In this document: piece after piece, positions 56,156-64,000 of the stretch | Position numbering within the stretch: position 1 is the stretch's first letter | Layout: each line of letters opens with the position of its first letter | NCBI GenBank assembly: GCA_028456385.1 | Contig: JALNQF010000015.1 | Span: 372,001-436,000, forward strand | Direction of reading: 5' to 3' | Length of the DNA: 64,000 nucleotides | From: Ophiosphaerella korrae | Taxonomy: Eukaryota > Ascomycota > Dothideomycetes > Pleosporales > Phaeosphaeriaceae | The notes under the pieces: model-generated | What the model saw: only the letters and a program-made list of their open reading frames with translations | Told to the model about the DNA's origin: nothing | The model's database searches: none | Made by a program: the position numbers and the translations under genes

Positions 56156-56780
56156 ATGGCACCAAAGAAGAGCAAGAGAACCGCCGACTCTATCAACTCG
56201 CGCCTTGCGCTTGTGATGAAGTCTGGCAAGTAGGTTTATCACTGCAGCGAAATTGAGCAGCAAACTGATTGTATAGGGTCACCCTCGGTTACAAGTCGAC
56301 TCTGAAGAGCCTGCGATCTGGCAAGGCCAAGCTCGTTATCATTGCTGGCAATACTCCTCCTCTAAGGAAGTCTGAGCTTGAGTACTATGCTATGCTTTCC
56401 AAAACCTCTGGTAGGTTTTACACATTGCGCCAGACTTGTACAGAATACTAATCATGATTAGTTCACCATTTCTCTGGCAATAACGTACGTACCCCATCTC
56501 GATCCATTCTCATGGCCTAACGACGAGTTACTCTGGCGCATACTGGGCATACTCCGAGGGCTGGCCCTGAGAAGAGGTCCGATTATGACTTCGGAGGGCT
56601 ACCACTAACTATTGGCGATACAGATTGAGTTGGGTACCGCTTGCGGTAAGCTCTTCCGTTGCTCCACCATGTCAATCCTCGACGCTGGTAAGTTCGATGC
56701 TGTTCAGGTATACGTACGCAATGATGCGCTGACACAACTTAGGTGACTCCGATATCTTGACCACCAGCACTGAGTCGTAG
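56156..56780 (+). CDS. RPL30: 60S ribosomal protein eL30 (L30e)
   Basis: Five coding exons: 56156-56229, 56277-56410, 56462-56484, 56624-56687 and 56743-56780, giving 110 residues with all junctions in phase. The spliced protein begins [20 protein letters not shown] and continues through [45 protein letters not shown] and [11 protein letters not shown] to [15 protein letters not shown]. This is the L30e RNA-binding fold, full length for the family. Exon 3 is only 23 nt. Intron 3 is 139 nt, more than twice the others (about 46-55 nt), and can fold CTCCGAG against CTTCGGAG. In yeast, L30 regulates splicing of its own transcript through a kink-turn; I could not verify one here. Confidence 0.95.
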
Positions 56781-57529
56781 ACAAATGGCACGAATAAGAG
56801 GGCAAATAGAAATGATACCAACGCGCGATGGATGCCGTCGGTGACGATATTAAATGAATAAATGAAGCTACCAAGCTTTCTGCCAACATTTCATTGAGCA
56901 CTATGGTGCACTGTGCCCATGGTGATGCAGAAGTGTGAATGTCTCACATGTCTCACATGGATTGATAGGTACTTCAAATGTGTTTTGCACACTACCTAAA
57001 ACTCTTGCAATCTGGGAGGATTTTCAGGCGGTTGTTGCTGATAAATCGCACTGTGGCGCTGCCTGCATGCAGTACAACAGCGTGAATAAAGACCACGGTC
57101 TCGCTACACTTTTACTGTACGAGGTGTAACATTTCTCGCCGACCGCAAGGACTGTAGAATATGCAATTTTGAGGCACTTCCGTGTTTATCCAACGTTGAC
57201 TTGGCACTAATAGAAAGTGCACTTTGTAACGTCAGTTTCGGGCTTTTCTCAATCCGGAAGTGGCGGTGCTCGCTTAACGGGCGCGCTCGGCCTCCGCACC
57301 ACGATTCTTACAAATCGACAGCAACAACGACCTTGCCTTCGCTCTGACTCCCACCGACACTACCAACACTTAAATACAGGGTAAGGTGCGGCTGTCAAAA
57401 TCCCCTCCTACTAGAAGTACTAGAAGACTCGTTGCTAATCTGCTAGAATAGTTGCGCATTTGGCCTCGCTCATTTCAACCACTGAACACGCACTCACTTT
57501 GATTTGTCACCAGGTCTGAAGTCGTCACA
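56781..57529. other. Intergenic region and uL16 leader with possible leader intron
   Basis: 3' flank of eL30, then the uL16 promoter. A possible 5' UTR intron is visible at about 57381-57451 (GTAAGG, TGCTAATC branch-like, TAG). No coding sequence is seen. Confidence 0.5.
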
Positions 57530-58303
57530 ATGGCACGCCGTCCAGCCCGCTGCTACCGCTACTGCAAGAACAAGCCCGTACGCTACACTAGATAACTATA
57601 TGAAGCAAGGAGAATGGCAGACTGACGGAAATGCAGTATCCCAAGAGCAGGTTCAACCGTGGTGTGCCAGACGCCAAGATCCGTATCTTTGATCTTGGCC
57701 GCAAGAAGGCAAACGTCGACGATTTCCCCCTCTGCATCCATCTTGTCTCCAACGAGTACGAGCAGCTGTCCTCAGAGGCCCTTGAAGCCGCCCGTATTTG
57801 CGCCAATAAGTACCTTGTCAAGATCGCCGGAAAGGAAGGTTTCCATCTTCGCGTCCGCGTCCACCCTTACCATGTCGTCCGTATCAACAAGATGTTGTCG
57901 TGCGCTGGAGCTGATAGGCTTCAAACTGGTATGCGTGGTGCTTTCGGCAAGCCCAACGGCCTTGTCGCTCGCGTGAACATTGGCCAGATCCTCATGTCTG
58001 TCCGAACAAGGGATTCCCACCGCGCCACTGCTCTTGAGGCTCTGAGGCGTTGTCAGTACAAGGTATGTTTAACAGCCGATATGGAGAAGCGCACCACGCT
58101 AACTCGAACAGTTCCCTGGTCGTCAGAAGATTGTCGTCTCCAAGAACTGGGGCTTCACTCCCCTCCGCCGTGAGGAGTACGTCGAGAAGCGCAAGGAGGG
58201 CAGGATCAAGATCGATGGTGCTTACGTCCAATTTCTCCGCAACAAGGGTAACCTCGAACAAAATATGCGCCGTTTCCCCGACGCATTCGCGCAGGAGGCT
58301 TAG
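57530..58303 (+). CDS. RPL10: 60S ribosomal protein uL16 (L10)
   Basis: Exons 57530-57577, 57637-58062 and 58112-58303 encode 221 residues. uL16 lies near the peptidyl transferase centre and joins the 60S subunit late, in the cytoplasm. Seen: [16 protein letters not shown], then [40 protein letters not shown], the basic loop [19 protein letters not shown], and [20 protein letters not shown]. The family is normally 214-221 residues, so the gene is complete. It follows eL30 on the same strand and is convergent with ATG9. Confidence 0.96.
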
Positions 58304-58787
58304 GCTGAAGATTTGAGATGACGTATGCGGATGATCATGGGTCAAATGGGATACCGGGTATGGCGTGATTTGCTTTTCTCTTCAGTCATGGATGAAGGTT
58401 CGAGGATGATCATCCGCAGTGTAGAACTGTAGAGAACGACCAATATAAGCCTGACAATGACAATAAGATAATAAGCACTCCGTCTTTTCCCTGTAATGTT
58501 TCTCAAGAATTGCCTATAGTCCTCTCAAGCCCATCATATCAGAGCCGAATCACTCTCTAAAATATTACTCTAAAATCCTCGAAAGACGCCTAAAGTTTAC
58601 ATTGGGGGTGCGATAGCATTAGGTATTTGTATGTAGACGACCTTCACCAACTTGATCATACATATAGTCTAATATAATGTGCTATTTGCTATTCGCTTAG
58701 TGCTGGTACAACCCCATGCTGATAACACACCACGAACATTCATAATATTCTATCACTGCAAAGCTCACGCTACGAAAAATGATGTAC
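58304..58787. other. Intergenic region between convergent uL16 and ATG9
   Basis: AT-rich 3' flanks. No gene is seen. Confidence 0.6.
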
Positions 58788-61493
58788 TCAAACCCCAATG
58801 CCTGCGCCGCGGCCCTCAGTCTGCGCCTTTGAAAATTGTTGCAACAACTGCAATACACCACCGCGATTCGCACCTGGTACCTCCTCTTCTTCCTCGTCGT
58901 CCTGTGCAAGTCTACTTGTTCGCCATGAGTCTCCAATTGTACTCTCTTCCTCGATACGTGTACTGGTTAGGGCTGGCGCATCAGTCACAGGTTGTAGCAG
59001 AGTCCTGTATCTACCATGTGGCATTTGGCGTGGTGAGGCTCGGAGGAGAGATGCAGACGAGGGTTGGTGATGTGGATCGAGGAGAGTGGAGGATAGCGGT
59101 TCTTCTCTACCAATTGGAGCGTTCCTGGGCGTTCGACGTTGTACTGTCTGTCTTCCTGTCGGACCTCTACTTGTGCCTCGCACGCCCATTTCCAAGGGCT
59201 GTGCCGTTTGAGACATCGCGCCAAAGGCGTTGGGGAACTGTGGTGGAGGATAAAAGTTTCCTTTTCCCTGTAAGCGGCCGTTGTAGGCACGCCCATTAGT
59301 TCCGTAAGTATCCATAAAACCATAATACGATGCCATCATTTTGTTGTCTTTCGCAAGGAAGTAGTCTTCCCGAGGATCCGAGTCCTCTCTATTCCTTGCG
59401 TTCGGGTTGACAGGTGTATTGTTGATGTTCTGTGTGCCTTTGTTGAAGGGGAACATGGAGAACGAGCATGTGACACCCAAGCCGTCGACAACAATGGAGA
59501 ATTCGCGGAAGAAGTCGACGATACGCTCACTGCACTGTGGCATGCGGAGCATGAGTAGAAATGGAGTAATGAACATGCTCAAGACCTCTTCAGCAAATAT
59601 GAGAATCTTAGGCTGGTACAACTTCGCAAACTCAGCTCGGACCTCGTCTGTATGTAGGCGGTCTTGCCATGTTTCCGGCTCATAACGGGTATGGTAAATG
59701 ACATGATTGAGGTAGTATGCTGGGTCTGTTACCTCATCTTCTTGGGGACTACTTCCACGAGCGACACGATAAATGGTAGTCAGAACGCCAATCCAAAATA
59801 TTGCAGTTTTTCCAGGCGATATCTCAAAGGTTAAGAATTGTTCAGAGTCAAGAAGGGTAAAGGCGACGAGAACGGAGGCGAAAGCTCCAGCGATAAAAGC
59901 GACAAAGGATGATATCTGCTCCGTCTTGTCTTTTGGAAATTGCGCCAGGTAGAGATTTGCATAGGGATATGCCATGTTACGGCGGCGCTTGAAAAGATGC
60001 GGCAACTCATTGAACTCGCGGAATTTCCATTGGGCAAATGTCGTAAAGTCCCGATTGCTTAGTTGTCCGGGATCTTTATGGTATTCCGTAAAGTACTTGA
60101 ATAAATAAGATGTTAGGACAAAGACAACAGCAAAAGGCGCGCAAATGATGCTAATGATCCCGGTCCAAAAGAATCGTGTTCTTAGTTTCTTCACTAACTC
60201 TCTTCGATTTCGTTCCTTGAGGAAATCCTGGTTGAATTGGCCATTGGGGCCGCTAAAGACGAAGTCCATGACTGCGAGGTTGACATGCCATCTAGTCGTC
60301 TCGGAGAATATGTAGCGATTGCCGAGAAATGGGATAGGGACTGTGACGTCAAGAATTTCTTTGTTGAATAGGGCTATCAGATAGTTATCGCGTCGCATCA
60401 ATCGGCTGGCAATGTCAATTGCGTCTAGTCGTTGTCGGCTCTTGGAGTCTAAGAGTTTGCGAGTCTCGGGTGATAGATTTGATGCTGTAGTTAGATTCAG
60501 GTCACGAAGAGCCATAATCCGGCTCACGATTTGGGGCCATTGTATAGTTTGAATGTCTCGATCAGGTACATCGAGGAGGTAATGGTAGAAGTCGTGCATG
60601 GCCCGTAGACGTGGCAGATCCGTTATCAAAGAGTAGAAGGAATAAAGCCAATAAATGGTGGAGATCCAAAGGGCAAATATCCAGAAGCCGTGTATTCCCT
60701 TCGTACATTTAGGTACCACAACTTGGCTCATCTTGTTGCTCCCGGATAGCTTTGAGTAGTCAATGCACCAGCCGAGGAAGGTCATGAATCCGATGGTGAA
60801 GGCTGATTGCAACAAGGCAAGCGTCCGCCGCAACAGCACCGAATAAATACCACATCCTACATAGTATTCGTAGACGTCACTCATGTAAGTGTCTAGGTCC
60901 GTCTGATTTACCCAGAGCCACAAAGCCTTCTCCTTTGGATCAGCGGTGAACTGCCCACCTCTCCCTATGTGGCCCCAAGTTCTGGCAGGAGCACCCCTTC
61001 TATCGTCCTCGTGTAGACGCTGTTGTTGCCTCGTCGTCTCCCACTGCGCCCGTGTCTGTCTTGTCGAAGGGCCAGGCACAGGGGGTGGTAGTCCGTGGTT
61101 TTGGATCGGGAGCGGGTCGAGGCCTCCTTCTAGCAAGAGGGACTGGGGCACATCATCGTCGTCGTCTAAAGGTACGGCGCGCGCTGGCGCAGGTTGTCGC
61201 CACGCAGGGGCCCGACTTGCTGTGTTGATTCCGGGCGGCGCGGCATCTCGCCTGGTGTTTGGGGAGGCAGCACGGCTCTCGGCCGTCATTTGGCTCGAGG
61301 AGGCTTCGGCCAGTAAGTCGTTTAGGTCTTGAGCCTCGAAGCGTGCCCCAAAATTCTCCTCGTCGATGTCCATGTCAGGACGTTCATGGGTAGAGGAGGA
61401 GGGACGGCGATTCTGGGCGTTGAGCGGTTCTTGTTCAAAGGGGTCATCTGATGCGGAGGGCAGAAGCCTGGAGAGCAGGTTTGACGCCATCAT
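58788..61493 (-). CDS. ATG9: Autophagy scramblase ATG9
   Basis: A single exon encodes 901 residues beginning MMASNLLSRLLPS. ATG9 is the multispanning membrane protein that seeds autophagosomes and scrambles lipids. Seen: a disordered acidic N-terminus with Ser/Pro (about 1-190), the first hydrophobic region (TIGFMTFLGW, FWIFALWISTIYWLY), the conserved NRYIFSETTRWHVNLAVMDF region, TRFFWTGIISIICAPFAVVF, a central core (SSFVAFIAGAFASVLVAF, TAIFWIGVLTTIYRVARG), ILIFAEEVLSMFITPFLLML, and the C-terminal segment SERIVDFFREFSIVVDGLG then CSFSMFPF. The tail is Pro/Arg-rich and disordered, ending in acidic DDEEEEEV. No introns, unlike the neighbours. It is divergent from COG6 with 376 bp between the ATGs. 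Confidence 0.96.
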   Translation of the reverse strand: MMASNLLSRLLPSASDDPFEQEPLNAQNRRPSSSTHERPDMDIDEENFGARFEAQDLNDLLAEASSSQMTAESRAASPNTRRDAAPPGINTASRAPAWRQPAPARAVPLDDDDDVPQSLLLEGGLDPLPIQNHGLPPPVPGPSTRQTRAQWETTRQQQRLHEDDRRGAPARTWGHIGRGGQFTADPKEKALWLWVNQTDLDTYMSDVYEYYVGCGIYSVLLRRTLALLQSAFTIGFMTFLGWCIDYSKLSGSNKMSQVVVPKCTKGIHGFWIFALWISTIYWLYSFYSLITDLPRLRAMHDFYHYLLDVPDRDIQTIQWPQIVSRIMALRDLNLTTASNLSPETRKLLDSKSRQRLDAIDIASRLMRRDNYLIALFNKEILDVTVPIPFLGNRYIFSETTRWHVNLAVMDFVFSGPNGQFNQDFLKERNRRELVKKLRTRFFWTGIISIICAPFAVVFVLTSYLFKYFTEYHKDPGQLSNRDFTTFAQWKFREFNELPHLFKRRRNMAYPYANLYLAQFPKDKTEQISSFVAFIAGAFASVLVAFTLLDSEQFLTFEISPGKTAIFWIGVLTTIYRVARGSSPQEDEVTDPAYYLNHVIYHTRYEPETWQDRLHTDEVRAEFAKLYQPKILIFAEEVLSMFITPFLLMLRMPQCSERIVDFFREFSIVVDGLGVTCSFSMFPFNKGTQNINNTPVNPNARNREDSDPREDYFLAKDNKMMASYYGFMDTYGTNGRAYNGRLQGKGNFYPPPQFPNAFGAMSQTAQPLEMGVRGTSRGPTGRQTVQRRTPRNAPIGREEPLSSTLLDPHHQPSSASLLRASPRQMPHGRYRTLLQPVTDAPALTSTRIEEESTIGDSWRTSRLAQDDEEEEEVPGANRGGVLQLLQQFSKAQTEGRGAGIGV

Positions 61494-61869
61494 GGCTGCG
61501 TCGTGGCTCTTGTGCCGCCAGGTGCTCAGGCAACGGTGGGGCGCGTGGGTGTGCTTGGGCGTGTCTGAGCGTCTGGGGGGCAGCGAGGTCAGAGGGCGGG
61601 AGACGTGATCCCCAGGGCTGCCAAAGGGTCCCCATGAGTGTGAGGCCAGATGTAGGCAAAGGCCACTTCTCTCTACAAGCCGACAAAAGCCGTCTATGCA
61701 GTTGTCATGGGACGCTGGCTATGTTGAATGAATGCAGGTGACGCGCACTGGGGTGCCTGGGTACCTATCTATCGATAAGCCTCGGCTGCACCTTCCCCGA
61801 CATGCTACACCTCAGATCTGGTGTGCAGCTCTGGGGGCCAGAGTGACGATACCCGCGCCACATCTCTCA
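61494..61869. promoter_or_regulatory. Shared divergent promoter region of ATG9 and COG6
   Basis: 376 bp between two ATGs in opposite directions, GC-rich near ATG9. I could not identify specific factor sites. An open frame extends upstream of the COG6 ATG, but it starts with a non-ATG codon and is not called. Confidence 0.6.
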
Positions 61870-63992
61870 ATGACCGCTTTGCAAGGGCGTGCGACGCCCG
61901 TCCCTTCCGACGGCTCGTCGCTGGCTCTTCCATCCACAGGAACCGCCTCGCGCGGCGCCAGCGCCTTTTCAAGCCGCATCACCAGCGTGCTGTCCGCTTC
62001 ATATGCAGATCTAGAAATTCGTGATGCCTTGGAAACACTCGATGCTCGCGGCGTGTATAATACAGCCGAGACAAGACGCCAGATTCGGCTCAACGTTCAA
62101 AAGGAGGTGGTAGAATGCAATGGCGAGATTGTAAAAGACTTCGGGCAGGTTGCAGAGGTACCTCCATCAAGCAGTCCCTTGGCCATACAATCCCACTGAT
62201 ATGCGACCAGCAACTGAGGCGCATTGGCGCTGCTATCGACAGCTTGAACAAATACTGTGCTGACATGCGAAGCCATATTGCAGCTGCCAACCAAGAGACT
62301 GGACCAGTGCTGGAGGAAGCCACAAGTCTCATGACCCAACGGCAGCAAATTGAAACCAAACAACAGATTCTCCAAGCTTTCAATTCCCATTTCCTTATCT
62401 CAGAAGAAGAGGCTACCGCGTTGACCTCCACTGCTGAACCAGTAAATGAGGATTTCTTCCAAGCGCTGACACGCGTGAAGAAAATTCACCATGACTGTCA
62501 GGTCCTCTTAGGGGCAGAAGATCAGCGATTAGGCCTAGAAGTGCTCGAACAGAGCTCCAAGCAGCTCAATGCTGCTTTCCAGAAGCTTTACCGCTGGATA
62601 CAACGCGAATTCAAGACTCTTGATCTGGAAAACCCCCAGATCAGCGCTTCTGTAAGGCGGTCACTGCGTGTCCTTGCAGAACGGCCCACTCTGTTCCAAA
62701 GCTGCCTTGACTCATTTGCCGAAGCGAGAGAATCCATCTTGTCCGAATCGTTCCATGCTGCCTTAACTGGTAATGCTTCAGAAGCAAAGCACGTCGTCAC
62801 CAAGCCAATCGAGTTCTATGCTCATGACCCACTTCGATATGTCGGGGATATGTTGGCTTGGGTTCATTCCACCACAGTATCGGAGCAAGAGGCATTAGAG
62901 AATCTCTTCATCTCTGATGGTGAAGAGATTAAACGCTCTATTCAAGAAGGTCTAGAGAGTGAGCCCTGGCTGAGGGACGGTGATGCGGTTATATTCGACG
63001 GAAGGAAAGCCCTCAATCAGCTCGTCAGCCGAGACTTGAGTGGTGTCGCACGTTTGTTGCGACAACGTACCGAGCAGGTTGTTCAAAGTCATGACGACGC
63101 AACCCTTGCATACAAGATTGCCAATTTGATTGGTTTTTACAAGGGCACATTTGCCAAATTGCTTGGTCCAGAGTCCGATATTTTAGAAGTTTTTGGCACG
63201 CTAGAAGCTTCTGCTATGCGGCAATTCCGGGCAAATATGAGAGATCACGTTGCTGCCGTACAAAGCGATATCGCTATAGCACCACCAGATTTATCGCCCC
63301 CCGACTTCCTAGAAGAGGCATTGCAGATGCTCAATGTACTTGCAAAAAGTTATGATACGTCATCCGCGGGTACTGAAAACCAAGAAGAGGGTTTCCTAGC
63401 TGTGCTTGCAGAAGCTTTGGATCCTTTCATGAGCGGCTGCGTGAATCTGCAGAAAGGGTTACAACAACCAGATAGTGCTATATTTGCTATCAACTGTTTG
63501 TTCGTTGTGACAAGAGTTCTTTCCACATATAGCTTTGTTAGCGAGCGAGTTGAAGAGATGAACGACACAATCGCTGACCAGGTCGCACAATTAGTTGAAT
63601 ATCAACATCAATACCTGTTGCACGAGTCTGGTCTTATCATCCTTCTCGAATCTCTGTCATCGATCACGGAGTCAGAAGAGAGTTTAAAGACAATTCCAGA
63701 TCTCGAAGCCTTCAAGCCAGATGCCCTTGTTGCAGCAAGCCAACAGCTCGATGAATTCCTTCCATCCGCTCTCATCGATGCGGCAGAGAACCTCAAACGT
63801 TTAAATAATAGAAAGATGATTCAAGACATTACAGAGGAAGCGGCTGGTAGTTTCTGCGAAGACTTTGAACTTGTGGAGAGCAAGATCATCAATGCGGACG
63901 ATCTACTCTACGATGAGAAGAAAGACCAGGACCCGGGATTGCGGGATCTATTCCCAAGGACTAGTGGAGAAATCAGGGTTCTTCTAAGCTAG
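61870..63992 (+). CDS. COG6: Conserved oligomeric Golgi complex subunit 6 (COG6)
   Basis: Exons 61870-62157 and 62211-63992 encode 689 residues. The 53-nt intron has GTACCT and CAG borders and is in phase, and it joins FGQVAE to [13 protein letters not shown]6 is a lobe B subunit of the COG tether, which returns Golgi enzymes by retrograde vesicle traffic. Seen: an N-terminal Ser/Thr-rich region, a coiled coil ([20 protein letters not shown]), the conserved [32 protein letters not shown] and [16 protein letters not shown] motifs, and a long helical C-terminus reaching IRVLLS at the stop. Length is normal for the family. ATG 61870 follows a divergent promoter with ATG9, and the stop is inside the window. 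Confidence 0.94.
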
Positions 63993-64000
63993 GTGGACTT

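Noticed and set aside
1..64000. Secondary-metabolite cluster, CRISPR array, phage or defence island
   Set aside because: No synthase, transporter-regulator cluster, spaced direct repeats or phage genes. The content is eukaryotic housekeeping genes.

Overview
The window is nuclear DNA from a filamentous ascomycete (Pezizomycotina). The gene set and style fit Dothideomycetes, possibly Pleosporales, but that rank is inference. The evidence is protein genes on both strands with spliceosomal introns of about 45-70 nt, GT...AG borders with CTAAC-like branch points, long untranslated leaders, an intron-containing tRNA, and filamentous-fungal families: a multidomain hybrid histidine kinase, a large-subunit secreted catalase, flotillin, PYM and kinesin-10. 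I see no CRISPR array, rRNA, transposon or polyketide/peptide synthetase cluster. It reads as a conserved housekeeping region with a few accessory genes.

Layout. 1-5.3 kb: 3' part of a hybrid histidine kinase with one in-frame stop. 6.0-8.0 kb: coiled-coil protein. 9.8-10.1 kb: small cytochrome b5. 10.6-17.6 kb, all minus strand: a conserved unknown, an alpha/beta hydrolase, a second unknown and a secreted catalase. 20.1-21.1 kb: eisosome Pil1/Lsp1-type protein. 21.7-24.9 kb: SEC24. 25.6 kb: tRNA-Cys(GCA). 27.4-29.7 kb: C2H2 zinc-finger regulator. 30.5-32.0 kb: Mtf2-like mitochondrial protein. 32.5-39.0 kb: UBR1. 39.6-40.0 kb: QCR9 in five short exons. 40.3-40.9 kb: PYM. 41.7-43.4 kb: flotillin. 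44.5-45.3 kb: unknown. 45.4-47.7 kb: kinesin-10. 48.9-50.4 kb: secreted Ser/Thr-rich protein. 50.8-52.6 kb: UBR7/Mlo2-like protein, divergent from MCM2 (53.1-55.7 kb). 56.2-58.3 kb: ribosomal proteins eL30 and uL16. 58.8-61.5 kb: ATG9, divergent from COG6 (61.9-64.0 kb).

Genes that may work together. ATG9 and COG6 share a 376-bp promoter region, and the COG complex is known to act in Atg9 trafficking and autophagy. MCM2 and the UBR7-like gene share a promoter with two MluI cell-cycle boxes. eL30 and uL16 are adjacent 60S proteins. UBR1 and the UBR7-like gene are both UBR-box proteins, about 18 kb apart at their 5' ends.

Exon borders were read by eye from frame continuity, splice signals and family conservation, without transcripts. 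Several initiation codons were moved to the first convincing ATG where the longest open frame begins with a non-ATG codon. I found no clearly new multi-gene system. The best leads are the histidine-kinase nonsense codon, the two shared promoters, a nested inverted repeat upstream of flotillin, and several unusual splicing structures.
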